Positions 6,713-15,458 are shown, numbered from the stretch's first letter. The stretch is DNA of 20,104 nucleotides from Phytohabitans sp036906915 (GCF_036906915.1 NZ_JBAKHX010000111.1:1-20104), one strand, 5' to 3'. Numbers and translations are program-made. Notes: generated by a model not told the origin, from the letters alone.

Positions 6713-8120
6713 CGCCCGCCAAGCGGACGCCGTCGCGGCCCTCACGCTTGACGTCGTAGAGAGCGGCATCGGCCCGTCGCAGGGTCAGCTCGGGGGCCTC
6801 GCCAGAGCGCCGCAGGGCGACACCGACGCTGATGGTACGGCCGATCGTGCGGGCAGCCGCCGCGAGGCGCTCGCCGATGCCCGTCGCCTCGTCGGGACGC
6901 GCCACGTCGACCACCGCCACGAACTCGTCGCCGCCGATCCGGTACAGCTCGTCGCCCTGCCGCAGCGCGCTCTGTAGCGCCCGAGCCATCTCGACCAGCA
7001 CCTGGTCGCCGGCCTGGTGGCCGTACGTGTCGTTGATGTTCTTGAACTGGTCGACGTCGATCGCGAGCAGCGCGGTGCGGTCCGGGGTGGCCCTGGCGAT
7101 CCGCTCGCCGAACGAGCCCTGGTGCCGCAGGCCAGTCAGCGGGTCGGACGTGGCGCGCTCACGCAGGTGCTCCAGCGTCGTGAGGCGGTCGAGACAGGTC
7201 CACGCCTGGGTCGCCAGCAGCTCGACGAGGTTGACGGTCTCGGGGGCGGGTGTCACCATACCCTCGTCGACGATCAACAGGACGGCACCGATGTCGACCG
7301 GGCCGACCGGTACCGCGATCATGGACCGGACACCCGCTTCCACCAGCTCCTCGAACCCGTGCGCGTCCAACCGGGCGGGGTCGCCGATCGTGTACGAGGT
7401 GCCGTGCTGCCGCGCCCGCGCCACCGTGCGCGCGCTGAGCCGGACCCGAAGGCGCTCGCCGAGCGGCCCGTCCACCCCGTACAACCGGGCGCCGACCCGG
7501 GTGGGCACCGCCAGCACGGGCGTGGATAGCCCGGACACGTCGCGCGCCGCCTCGACGACGGTCGACAGCAGTTCACGGTCGCTCCCGGCGGCGGTCAGTG
7601 CCATGGCGTGCCGCAGCAACCGCTCGCCGCGGCTTTCCGCGGGTGGGCCGCCAAGCTGTGCGATCCGCTCACCCAGCAGCTCCGCGACCTGCTCGGCGAG
7701 GCCGCGCCACAGGTCGAGGTCGACGGGGTAGGTCCACTCGATGTTGAGCGCGCCGACCGACCGGCCGGACAGGTCGAGGATCGGGGTGCAGACCTCCGCG
7801 GCGACGTCCGGACCCAGCGAGATGTAGTCGGGGTCGGTCTCGACCGCGGACACCACCTGGGTCTTGCCCGACGTGAACGCGCGGCCGGCCACCCCGTCCT
7901 CCGGGCGGATGGACGAGTACACCTGCCACGAGCCAGCCGCGGCGACGCACCGGAGGCGGTCGTGTACATGGAGCAACGTAGCGATCATGGCGGGCGTGTG
8001 GCGGCTGATGGCACTCACAGCGACCGCACACGCCTCTTGGACGGTCGTCGCCGTCGTCAGGCGCGCCGTGACTTCGGAAAGCAGCAGTTCAGGAGGCACG
8101 AGGGCGTCAAGAATACTCAC
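6708..8120 (-). CDS. GAF-GAF-GGDEF diguanylate cyclase
   Basis: A 470-residue cytosolic protein with two GAF-like sensor domains (about 20-155 and 168-312) and a C-terminal GGDEF domain (about 320-465). The catalytic signature is an intact GGDEF at 396-400, with the metal-binding LLAIDVDQFKNIND upstream, so it should make the second messenger c-di-GMP from two GTP. RQGD at 387-390 lies exactly five residues before GGDEF, the position of the inhibitory I-site (RxxD), so product inhibition is likely. No transmembrane segment is seen; the GAF domains may bind a small ligand or a nucleotide. The start is GTG at 8120 with only a weak ribosome-binding site. It lies 33 bp after the methyltransferase gene on the same strand and probably belongs to that operon. 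Its 3' end runs into a dispersed repeat. Confidence 0.94.
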   Translation of the reverse strand: MSILDALVPPELLLSEVTARLTTATTVQEACAVAVSAISRHTPAMIATLLHVHDRLRCVAAAGSWQVYSSIRPEDGVAGRAFTSGKTQVVSAVETDPDYISLGPDVAAEVCTPILDLSGRSVGALNIEWTYPVDLDLWRGLAEQVAELLGERIAQLGGPPAESRGERLLRHAMALTAAGSDRELLSTVVEAARDVSGLSTPVLAVPTRVGARLYGVDGPLGERLRVRLSARTVARARQHGTSYTIGDPARLDAHGFEELVEAGVRSMIAVPVGPVDIGAVLLIVDEGMVTPAPETVNLVELLATQAWTCLDRLTTLEHLRERATSDPLTGLRHQGSFGERIARATPDRTALLAIDVDQFKNINDTYGHQAGDQVLVEMARALQSALRQGDELYRIGGDEFVAVVDVARPDEATGIGERLAAAARTIGRTISVGVALRRSGEAPELTLRRADAALYDVKREGRDGVRLAGG

Positions 8121-8153
8121 CGTGCCTGGGTGGGAACTGTGGAGTGACCCAGT

Positions 8154-8864
8154 TCACCGCACGAAGGTGAACAGGCGTTCGCCGGGCGTGAAAGGGGTCG
8201 GCGGGTCCACCAAGGTGTGCACGCCCATGCCATACGGCTCGGAGGGATCAGACAGAAACCGGAGCGCGAAGCCGCCCGCCGCGAACCAGTCGCACGCGGT
8301 CGGTACGAGGTCGGGCGCCTCGCGGGTGCGGGTCCAGATCACCGTGGCACCTGGGGCGCAGAGCCTGGGCAGGAAGCCAATCGTGTGCCGGATGTCGGAG
8401 TCGGTGATGTTGCCGAAGACGCCGCAGACCAGTACCAGATCTGCTGGCACGGCTCCCGCGTAGCTGTCGCTCTGGCCCGCGTCGGCGACGCGCACCGAAA
8501 GGCCCGTCAGCCCGGCAGCGCGAGCGGACGCCTCGGCGTCCGCCGCCAGCCGCGGGTCGAACTCGACCAGCCGGCCAGTGACGTCGTGCCGGCGGGGGTG
8601 GCCGGCCAGCACGCCGATCAGATCACGCCCCTGGCCAGCACACATGCTGATCACGCGTACTGAGTCTGACGCCCTCGCTTCGCTCGGGTCGTTCGCGTGC
8701 TCGGATGCCGCCCTGTAGACCGGGCGGCGTGCGCTCACCGACCCAGGCGGCCGTTCGTCGAGGTACGAGCGGATTTGGTGCTGGACGGCGGCGAGGCGCT
8801 GGGACATGGCCGAGGCGGGATCCTTGTACGCCTCGTGCCACTGAACCCAGTCGCTCTCGCTCAC
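8154..8864 (-). CDS. SAM-dependent class I methyltransferase
   Basis: A 236-residue protein. VISMCAGQGRDL (71-82) is motif I of the Rossmann methyltransferase fold, followed by an acidic strand end VEFDP (100-104), VRVADAG (125-130) and the motif IV-like ADLVLVCGVFGN (141-152). It should transfer a methyl group from S-adenosylmethionine; the acceptor is unknown, but the neighbours point to an envelope glycan or lipid. The GTG at 8864 lies two bases after the stop of the DUF3068 gene, suggesting coupled translation. Residues of about 40-69, between the N-terminal helices and motif I, are low in hydrophobicity. Their DNA (8661-8750) resembles the dispersed repeat of this window, so they look like an in-frame insertion. 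From memory, M. tuberculosis Rv0224c is the likely counterpart. Confidence 0.88.
   Translation of the reverse strand: MSESDWVQWHEAYKDPASAMSQRLAAVQHQIRSYLDERPPGSVSARRPVYRAASEHANDPSEARASDSVRVISMCAGQGRDLIGVLAGHPRRHDVTGRLVEFDPRLAADAEASARAAGLTGLSVRVADAGQSDSYAGAVPADLVLVCGVFGNITDSDIRHTIGFLPRLCAPGATVIWTRTREAPDLVPTACDWFAAGGFALRFLSDPSEPYGMGVHTLVDPPTPFTPGERLFTFVR
8661..8750 (-). repeat. Diverged dispersed repeat inside the methyltransferase gene, copy D
   Basis: Read on the minus strand, this segment has ctacaggg, a GGC, gacccg and gagcgaagcgag in the same order as ctacaggg, aggc, gacccg and gagcggagcgag in copies A and B. The match is partial, with small gaps. It is about 90 bp long, a multiple of three, and keeps the reading frame open. 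Membership is likely but not certain. Confidence 0.5.
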
Positions 8865-8866
8865 CG

Positions 8867-9997
8867 TCAGCGCTGGTCCGGCCGGTTGCCGGGGATCCCG
8901 GCGGGGCCGCCCGGTGCCGGGGTCACCGGCGCGGGCAGCACGTCGGTCAGCACGCCGTCGCTGGTGCGGGCCGGCGCGCGGTTCTGGGCCGGGGAGGGGC
9001 TGGCGGGACCGCCACCGGTGCGGTGCGCGCCGCCGCTGGCGGCCCGGCGGCCGAACATGAACGCGAAGATCACCAGGAGCAGGCCGCCGACGGCGAGGCC
9101 GAGCGGCACCCACATGCTGATCAGGTTGAGCCGGGCCCGGTTGGAACCGGCGCGGTCCGCGGCGTCGGCGATCGTGTCCGGGGTGTACTCGAAGTCGGCG
9201 TCCAGCAGGACAGTCGACGCCCCGGTCGCCGGCACCAGCTCCTTGTGCTGCTGCTCGCGCACCTTGATGTACATGCCGGTGGTCGGCTCGACCCACAAGG
9301 TGCGGGTGTTGCTGTACATGACCTGACCGCTGGTGGCCTCCGGGGCGAAGCGGCCGAGGAGCGTCGACATGCTCTCGTCGCTGACGTTCTTGGCCGGCTG
9401 CTCCTCGACGACCTGCTCGAAGCGGTAGACCTCGACGCCCTCGATCGTCTCGGTGCCCTTGAACTCGGCCGGAAGCGACGTGCGCAGGTCGCGGTCCCAC
9501 ACCTGGTATGTCCGCTTCTGCGTGCCGAAGGGGAACTTGTAGATCTGCCCGGCGAACTTCACGTTGCCAGGCTCGTCCGCGTCGACCGCCTCAGCCAGCC
9601 ACTGGCCGTCCCAGTCGGCGGGCGCGCCGGAGACCCGGTTGAGGGCCAGCTCCGCCGAGTACTTGCTGATCTCGTACTGGTCGTCGGTGCGGATCACGTT
9701 CTGGTAGGCGTCCCAGACGACCACGTTGCCCTTGAGGTCCTCGGGCAGCTTCTCGGTCTCCATCGGGTCCGGGATGATCTCGATGGTCGACCGCAGCGTC
9801 GCCTGCTTGACCTCGATCTGGCCGGGCTTCAGCTCCAGGAAGGTGGCGTTCGGCGCCTCGGCGATAGAGGTCGACGGGTCGAGGTCATAGGGCAGCTGCT
9901 TGAGTGAGGGAGCGATCACGAAAGCCAAGGCGGCGGCTGCCACCAGCAGAAACACGCCGGCGCCGAAGACCACGGCCCCTATGACGCGGATCTTCAT
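8867..9997 (-). CDS. DUF3068 (PorA/LmcA-like) membrane protein
   Basis: A 376-residue envelope protein with a short cytosolic start, an N-terminal membrane anchor (about 5-30), a large beta-rich extracytoplasmic domain (about 31-290) and a C-terminal membrane helix (about 293-315). A Pro/Ala/Gly-rich cytosolic tail ends the protein. This topology, with the APSLKQLPYDL motif after the first helix and the YTPDTI segment before the second, is typical of DUF3068 proteins. From memory, the mycobacterial member (Rv0227c/MSMEG_0317, called LmcA) is needed for maturation of lipomannan and synthesis of lipoarabinomannan. Micromonosporaceae lipoglycans differ, so the exact role here is inferred. The ATG at 9997 has GGAGTGG upstream. 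It is the first gene of a probable three-gene operon and is divergent from the acyltransferase. Confidence 0.88.
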   Translation of the reverse strand: MKIRVIGAVVFGAGVFLLVAAAALAFVIAPSLKQLPYDLDPSTSIAEAPNATFLELKPGQIEVKQATLRSTIEIIPDPMETEKLPEDLKGNVVVWDAYQNVIRTDDQYEISKYSAELALNRVSGAPADWDGQWLAEAVDADEPGNVKFAGQIYKFPFGTQKRTYQVWDRDLRTSLPAEFKGTETIEGVEVYRFEQVVEEQPAKNVSDESMSTLLGRFAPEATSGQVMYSNTRTLWVEPTTGMYIKVREQQHKELVPATGASTVLLDADFEYTPDTIADAADRAGSNRARLNLISMWVPLGLAVGGLLLVIFAFMFGRRAASGGAHRTGGGPASPSPAQNRAPARTSDGVLTDVLPAPVTPAPGGPAGIPGNRPDQR

Positions 9998-10047
9998 AAG
10001 TCCACTCCACTCGTATGTTCTCGTCTGTCGCACCCAGCGTCGACTCC

Positions 10048-10071
10048 GTAGTATGGCCGGGAGGTTACTAC
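10048..10071. promoter_or_regulatory. Inverted repeat in divergent promoter region
   Basis: GTAGTA (10048-10053) and TACTAC (10066-10071) form a perfect 6-bp inverted repeat with a 12-bp spacer, in the 110-bp gap between the divergent DUF3068 and acyltransferase genes. The left half overlaps TAGTAT, a possible -10 box for the acyltransferase. The half-site centres lie 18 bp apart, which would suit a dimeric regulator, but no regulator is present in the window. Confidence 0.35.
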
Positions 10072-10107
10072 CCAGTCACATTCAGCGCGACCCCTGGGAA
10101 GTCACAA

Positions 10108-11313
10108 ATGTCGCCCGACCTTCAGACGACCGCCCCGAGCCGCCTGCCCGCGCTTGATGCCCTGCGCGCGGTGGGCGCCGCGGCGGTGGTCGGCACGCAC
10201 GTCGGCTTCGCGACCGGGGCCATCGGAGATCCTACGTGGGGCGGTTGGCTCGCCCGGCTCGACGTTGGCGTGGCCCTCTTCTTCGTCCTATCTGGATTCC
10301 TCCTCTTCCGGCCGTACGTCCACGCGCTCGCCACCGGCGGTGACCGGCCCGGCGCCCGGCGGTACCTCTGGCGGCGGTCGGTGCGGATCCTGCCCGCGTA
10401 CTGGCTGACCGTCGCCGTCAGCCTGGCCGTACTGCCGGGCAACGAGAAGGCCTCCGACGCCGACTGGCTCCGGCACGCCACGCTCGCCCAGATCTACGAG
10501 CCAGGGCGGTTACGTGACGGGCTCGGCCACACCTGGAGCCTCGCGACCGAGGTCGCCTTCTACGTACTGCTCCCGTTGATCGCCATCACCCCGCTGGTGG
10601 GCCGCAAATGGCGGCCGGTGTGGACGGTCAGCGCGATGTGCGGGCTGGGCGTCGTGGTCACCGGAGGCTGGCTCGCCGCCATGGGGTTCGGCCTGCTCGA
10701 CCTGGGCCTGCACACCATGTGGTTGCCCTCGCACATGGCCTGGTTCGCCGCGGGCATGGCGCTTGCGACCATCCACGTCGCGCTCGCCACCGGCACCGGG
10801 CCGGCCCGCTGGCGGTTCCTCGAAGAGCTGGGCAGGGCGCCGCTGGCGTGCTGGGCAATCGCGGTCGGGCTCTTCGCGGTGGCGGCCACTCCGCTCACCG
10901 GGCCGCGCGACCTGACCGAGCCGACCGCGTGGCAGTTCGGCGCGAAGCAGGCGCTTTTCCTGGGCGTCGCGGTGATGGTGCTGCTGCCACTGGCATTCGG
11001 CCCGCGTACGCGCAGCCGCGCCGTCCTCGAGAGCCGCCCGGCGCGCTGGCTCGGCACCGTCTCGTATGGGCTGTTCCTCTGGCACCCGTTCGTGCTGGAG
11101 CTGATCTACTGGGCCGGTGGTCGCGACGCCTTCTCGGGCGACCTGCTGTCGGTGTACCTGCTGACGCTCGGCGGCGGCCTGCTCCTCGCGGCGTTGAGCT
11201 GGTATCTCGTGGAGCGCCCGATTCAGTGGCTGGGCTCGCGGTGGCCGCGGCGGAAGGTGCGCACCGCGAACGAGAGCCACAAGGCGCTCGCGGCGGCCAA
11301 CGCCACCACCTGA
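10108..11313 (+). CDS. OafA-type membrane acyltransferase (acyltransferase 3 family)
   Basis: A 401-residue integral membrane protein with about ten hydrophobic segments. The N-terminus LPALDALRAVGAAAVVGTH contains Arg20 and His31 in the R-x10-H arrangement that is catalytic in this family. LDVGVALFFVLSGFLLFRPY (about 51-70) is the family's conserved second motif. Such enzymes move acyl groups, often acetyl or succinyl, from the cytosol to sugars outside. A neighbouring arabinosyltransferase makes an envelope glycan the likely acceptor; M. tuberculosis Rv0228 is the probable counterpart from memory. The ATG at 10108 follows a GGGAAG ribosome-binding site at six bases; the frame is open upstream but without membrane or family features. 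Its last 91 bp overlap the 3' end of the AftD-like gene on the other strand. Confidence 0.92.
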   Translation: MSPDLQTTAPSRLPALDALRAVGAAAVVGTHVGFATGAIGDPTWGGWLARLDVGVALFFVLSGFLLFRPYVHALATGGDRPGARRYLWRRSVRILPAYWLTVAVSLAVLPGNEKASDADWLRHATLAQIYEPGRLRDGLGHTWSLATEVAFYVLLPLIAITPLVGRKWRPVWTVSAMCGLGVVVTGGWLAAMGFGLLDLGLHTMWLPSHMAWFAAGMALATIHVALATGTGPARWRFLEELGRAPLACWAIAVGLFAVAATPLTGPRDLTEPTAWQFGAKQALFLGVAVMVLLPLAFGPRTRSRAVLESRPARWLGTVSYGLFLWHPFVLELIYWAGGRDAFSGDLLSVYLLTLGGGLLLAALSWYLVERPIQWLGSRWPRRKVRTANESHKALAAANATT

Positions 11314-14300
11314 GGCGCCGCCGACCAGTGCGGGTCCTCCGACGCCAGCGACAGGACACCCGCGATCGCGAAGAGGACCACCGGCAGCCAGCGCCAGAAC
11401 AGCTGCGCCCCTCGGTGCAGGTACTTCTGGTCGTAGCGGGACAGGTTCGGCATCAACGCCCGGTAGACCAGCAGCCCGGCGCCGCCGAGGGCGGCCAGGC
11501 CGGCGAGCGGGAGGCCACCGACCGACACCAGCGCCACACCGCCCACGACGGTCACGAGCACGGGCCGCCGGTACCGGTGGTGGGTCACCCGCTCGGTCTG
11601 GAGTGGACGGCGGCGGGGCAGCAGCGCGACGAGGAGCATGACCAGCGCGAGCGCCGCGCCGCCCACCAGGCCCCACTGGTACGCCCGGTCGGGCCCAAAG
11701 CGGAGCGTCACGTCTCCGGCGACCCCCGCGGGCAGGATCCAGCCCTGCTGCCAGCCGTCGATCGTGATGGGGCGCAGCGTCTTGCCCGCGACCGTGGCGA
11801 CCCAGCCCGGGTTCGCGTTCTCGCGCAGCACCAGCACTCGGTCCTTCGACGAGGAGTCCACCGACAGGCGGCGCTCGCTCGCCGACCAGTCGCTGACGCC
11901 GACGTGCGAGCCGTCCGTCTCGGGAGTGTCCGATGTGGTCAGTGCCAGACGGGTCGGCGTCGCCAGCGTCGTGCCGGCCGCCACCACGCGCGACTCGCCG
12001 ACCGGCAGCTCCACCTCTTTCGACTTGCAGACGGTGGCCCACACCTCGCGCAGCTCCAGCAGTTGCTTGCGGGTGGCGCGGATGGAGGTGGCGAACGTCG
12101 TACCGGCGATGTTGAGCACCGGGCCGCTGCCGCACGGCAGCCGCACGACGGCGTTCTCGTCGACCGGCAGCCGACCCTTGTCTGGCAGCGCGGTCAGCTC
12201 CGCCACCGCCACGGGCAGCGGGTCGAACTTGTTGCGGTACGGGTCGTACGACCGGGCCGGCGTGGTGTCGGAGAGCAGGACGGTGATCTCGTTGGTGTTC
12301 ATCGGACGGTCGAACTCGATCGTGCCGTCGGCCGACAGCACACCGCCGCGCACGCCCCCGTCGCCCAGCACGGTGACCGCCCACGGATGCGACGCCGCGA
12401 TCTCCTCGTGCAGCGTCACCCTGAGGCCGGTGACCTCGCGCGCCTTGGGCCAGGTCAGCCGGAGCCACGGTTGCTTGTCGTCGTCGGCGGCGTACCAGAC
12501 GGTGGTCGGGTTGCCGTCCGCCACGACACCCGGTCGGGCGGCCGGATCCGGCATCCCGCTCGACGAGGCCGCGACGGACGGTATGTCGTACTCGGAGTCG
12601 AGCAGCGCGGACAGCTCCGGTCCCGCCTTCGGCACCGCCCAGACGGCTGGCCGGTACGAGTCGGCGGCACCGAGCCGCACCGTCCGGTCGATCACCCGGT
12701 TGTCTTCCGAGGCTCGGGCGACGGCGGGGGAGCAGTAGGTGCGGTTGTCGAGGAAGTAGCACGACGGGACCGACGGCGCGGCGCTCAGGACGATGGACGA
12801 GGCGGCTTTGTCATCGATGCTCTCCGGCACGACCGGCGTGACCAGAGTCCGCCCTGTGCGCACGTCCGGGATCGTCAGCTCGGTGATGCCCACACCGCCG
12901 AACCCGGTGCGGATGCCGAATACGTCGTTGACGGTGACGCGCAGCCGTTCCGTGAGGAACCGCCCCGGCAGGCGTACCACCGCGGTGGCGCCGGTGACCT
13001 CGGTGGTGACCCGCTCCGGCCCCGCGGTGACCGTGATGCGGGTCGGTATCGAGTCGGCGCCGGTGTCGAACGAGATCCGTACCTCGACGACGACCCGGGG
13101 CGTGGTCAGCTCCACCTCCAGCCACTGGCCGATCGATCGGGTGCCCGGGGCCGACCGCCACGAGGTGGTCGTGTCCGCGTCGAGCGCCGCGTACGGCTGG
13201 TGTGCGGGGCGGCCACCGGACAGGGCCAGCGCCTGCGACATCGAGCTCGACGCGCTGACCCCGCTGAACCCGAGGTACCGGACGGTCGTCTGATCCTTCG
13301 TGGTGACCCAGGACGGCAGGTAGTCGTGTTGGGGAGTGTCCAGCCGCCACGGTTCGAGGCTGGTGAGCGTATTGGACGCGTTGTCCTGCGCCCGCCCGAA
13401 CGCGATCTCGCGCCGGCGCAGCCCGTCGGTCACCGCGACCGATCCGGTCTCCACACCGGCGGGCAGGTCGCCGGCGAGCACCGTCGGCGCGGATGGCAGC
13501 AGCCCGGACTCGCCCAGTTCCAGCAATGACTCGGGCCCGCCGACGAGGGTGGTGACCGAGTCCAGGTCGTACGCGACGACCTGGTCGACCGGTCGCTGTA
13601 CCCGGAACACCTCCAGCGCGCGGACCGGCACGTCGAGCCCGCGGTCGGCGTAGTTGCCCGGCAGGTGTCCACCGCCCACCGTCGGGCCGAACCCGGCGGC
13701 CAGCGTCAAGCCCGGCGACCGGGCGAGCGCCTGCCGCACCACGAGCGGCCGGGCGGCGTCGCTGCCGCCGTAGTCCAGATCGGATCTGATCAGCACGTAG
13801 CGAACGCCCGACCGGGCCAGCACGTCCGCCAGAGCCGTGGATCCGGCACCGGTGGCCATCGTGGACTCGATGGCGTCCAGCAGCCGGATGGTCGTGGGCG
13901 GCGCGAGCGGGATCGAGCTGCGCACCGCCCACGCGCTGTCGAGCAGCGGCTGGAGGATCTCGTCGCTCGGGCTGCCCCAGAGGTACCGCGGGAAGCGGGC
14001 CGCCGGCGCGACCAGTACGCGTTCCTTGCCCAGGTTGGAGTCGAGCCAGGCTGACGCCTGCTTCCAGTACCCGGGTACCGCGTCGAAGCTGCCCTTGGCC
14101 GGCAGGCCGCCGACCAGCGCGGGCGCCGCCACCGCGGCGATCGCGACCAGGCTCGCACCGGTGACCGCGGCGGCGCGCAGGCCACGCGGATGCCAGCGCG
14201 GGGCGCCTGCTGCGGCGCGGCTCAGCACACCGACCAGGTGTGCGAGGCCGAGTATCAGCGGCAACCGGAGCACGACGTCGAACTTGTGCACGTTGCGCAG

Positions 14301-15347
14301 CGGCGCGCCGGACCCGTCCAGGAAGGCTCGCTGGAGCTCGGCGAGGCCGCCGCTGGCCGACGCCACGTGCCCGAAACCGACGAGCGCGACGCCGACGAGC
14401 AGCCCGGTGACGAGGAACCGGCGGTGCGGCATTCCACGCCGGGCCAGCCCGGCGAGGCCGAGGCCGGCCACCACCAGGGTCGCCGCGATGAGCACCGGTT
14501 CGGTGCCCAGCCGCCAGCCGGCCGTCCAGGTCGGACCGTGCGGCCCACCCAGATACGCCAGCCAATGGGAGGCGCCCCGCATGGTGGTGACGAGGTCCGT
14601 GGTACGCGTGGTGACTTCGGCGGTCTCGATGTAGTCCAGGAACGGAGGGCTGTACCGGCCGAGCAGGAGCAGCGGCACCACCCACCACGCGGTCGCGAAC
14701 GCCACGGCCACGCACCACCCGGCGAGCGCGGCAAGTCGGCGCCGCAACGGCCGCACCGTCGCGAGCCACAGCACCGCCAGCGGTACGACCGCGAGCACCG
14801 CCGTCGCGTTCACCCCGCCCGCGCACGCGACGGCGACCGCCGACCAGGCCACCGACCGGCGGATCGACGCTCCCTTGGCGATGCCGACGAGCGGTACGAG
14901 CACCCACGGCGCGACGGCCGTGGGCCACGCCTCGACGGACACCGGGCCGAGCTCGGTGACGATTCGCGGGCAGAGGGCGAACGCGATGCCGGCGATGAGG
15001 CGGCTCGCGGGTGTGCCGATGCCGAGCCGGTCAGCCAGCTTCACGACGCCGGTGAAGGCGACGCACATCAGCAGCGCCCACCACAGCCGCTGTATCGCCC
15101 AGCCGGGGATCGCGAGCAACCAGCCGCCCGCGAAGAACGGGCCCATCGGCCAGAGGTAGCCGTACGCCTGGTTCTGGAGTTGCCCGAAGGTGCCCGCGGG
15201 CTCCCACACGTGCAACGCCCGCTCGAGCCAGGCGATCGGCGTGACGGCCAGGTCCACCTTGGTGTCGATGACCAGCGTGCCCGGTGCTTGAAAAAACGCT
15301 AACGCGGTGAGAAGGACGCATACCGCCACGGTCCGGAGCCGCCACAC
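11223..15347 (-). CDS. aftD: AftD-like alpha-(1->3)-arabinofuranosyltransferase
   Basis: A 1374-residue polyprenyl-phosphate-dependent GT-C enzyme. In mycobacteria AftD adds alpha-1,3-arabinofuranose branches to arabinogalactan and lipoarabinomannan outside the membrane. Residues 1-410 hold many membrane helices; the first outer loop has LVIDTKVDL (Asp28, Asp32), the acidic pair expected for catalysis, followed by FGQLQNQAYGYLWPMGPFF (54-72), typical of the DUF3367 family. A long outer region has two discoidin-like sugar-binding domains (about 690-830 and 920-1030). The C-terminus returns to the membrane (about 1225-1365). The open frame continues to 16061, but residues before 15347 are antisense to the glycosyltransferase gene; GTG at 15347 was chosen because it opens directly into the first helix. 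The ribosome-binding site is weak, so the start is the least certain part. Confidence 0.92.
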   Translation of the reverse strand: MWRLRTVAVCVLLTALAFFQAPGTLVIDTKVDLAVTPIAWLERALHVWEPAGTFGQLQNQAYGYLWPMGPFFAGGWLLAIPGWAIQRLWWALLMCVAFTGVVKLADRLGIGTPASRLIAGIAFALCPRIVTELGPVSVEAWPTAVAPWVLVPLVGIAKGASIRRSVAWSAVAVACAGGVNATAVLAVVPLAVLWLATVRPLRRRLAALAGWCVAVAFATAWWVVPLLLLGRYSPPFLDYIETAEVTTRTTDLVTTMRGASHWLAYLGGPHGPTWTAGWRLGTEPVLIAATLVVAGLGLAGLARRGMPHRRFLVTGLLVGVALVGFGHVASASGGLAELQRAFLDGSGAPLRNVHKFDVVLRLPLILGLAHLVGVLSRAAAGAPRWHPRGLRAAAVTGASLVAIAAVAAPALVGGLPAKGSFDAVPGYWKQASAWLDSNLGKERVLVAPAARFPRYLWGSPSDEILQPLLDSAWAVRSSIPLAPPTTIRLLDAIESTMATGAGSTALADVLARSGVRYVLIRSDLDYGGSDAARPLVVRQALARSPGLTLAAGFGPTVGGGHLPGNYADRGLDVPVRALEVFRVQRPVDQVVAYDLDSVTTLVGGPESLLELGESGLLPSAPTVLAGDLPAGVETGSVAVTDGLRRREIAFGRAQDNASNTLTSLEPWRLDTPQHDYLPSWVTTKDQTTVRYLGFSGVSASSSMSQALALSGGRPAHQPYAALDADTTTSWRSAPGTRSIGQWLEVELTTPRVVVEVRISFDTGADSIPTRITVTAGPERVTTEVTGATAVVRLPGRFLTERLRVTVNDVFGIRTGFGGVGITELTIPDVRTGRTLVTPVVPESIDDKAASSIVLSAAPSVPSCYFLDNRTYCSPAVARASEDNRVIDRTVRLGAADSYRPAVWAVPKAGPELSALLDSEYDIPSVAASSSGMPDPAARPGVVADGNPTTVWYAADDDKQPWLRLTWPKAREVTGLRVTLHEEIAASHPWAVTVLGDGGVRGGVLSADGTIEFDRPMNTNEITVLLSDTTPARSYDPYRNKFDPLPVAVAELTALPDKGRLPVDENAVVRLPCGSGPVLNIAGTTFATSIRATRKQLLELREVWATVCKSKEVELPVGESRVVAAGTTLATPTRLALTTSDTPETDGSHVGVSDWSASERRLSVDSSSKDRVLVLRENANPGWVATVAGKTLRPITIDGWQQGWILPAGVAGDVTLRFGPDRAYQWGLVGGAALALVMLLVALLPRRRPLQTERVTHHRYRRPVLVTVVGGVALVSVGGLPLAGLAALGGAGLLVYRALMPNLSRYDQKYLHRGAQLFWRWLPVVLFAIAGVLSLASEDPHWSAAPQVVALAAASALWLSFAVRTFRRGHREPSH

Positions 15348-15390
15348 GATACCCGTGGCCCGTGGCCGCGGATCATCCGGTGCCGTGCCG

Positions 15391-15420
15391 TTGCCAGTGG
15401 GCGTGGATTGCCCATATGGT
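15391..15420 (+). promoter_or_regulatory. Promoter of the GT4 glycosyltransferase
   Basis: TTGCCA (15391-15396) and TATGGT (15415-15420), 18 bp apart, match the -35 and -10 boxes at five and four of six positions. The start would be near 15427, giving a 5' leader of about 30 nt. The region is shared with the divergent AftD-like gene. Confidence 0.5.
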
Positions 15421-15436
15421 GGCCCGATCGCGAAAA

Positions 15437-15450
15437 CTACTCGTGAGTAG
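15437..15450. promoter_or_regulatory. Palindrome overlapping the GT4 ribosome-binding site
   Basis: CTACTC-GT-GAGTAG is a perfect 6-bp inverted repeat with two central bases. It lies after the predicted transcription start and runs into the AGGAG ribosome-binding site at 15449-15453. It could be a repressor site, or a small RNA hairpin that partly hides the site. Confidence 0.4.
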
Positions 15451-15458
15451 GAGCTGCC

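Noticed and set aside
8870..9500. Extension of the methyltransferase frame upstream into the DUF3068 gene
   Set aside because: It is the Arg/Pro/Gly-rich alternative frame of the DUF3068 coding sequence; the GTG at 8864 fits the 2-bp operon spacing.
10608..13529. 973-codon open frame on the plus strand opposite aftD
   Set aside because: Its composition (Arg, Gly, His, Pro, Gln rich, no hydrophobic segments or motifs) is that of a mirror frame of a high-GC gene.
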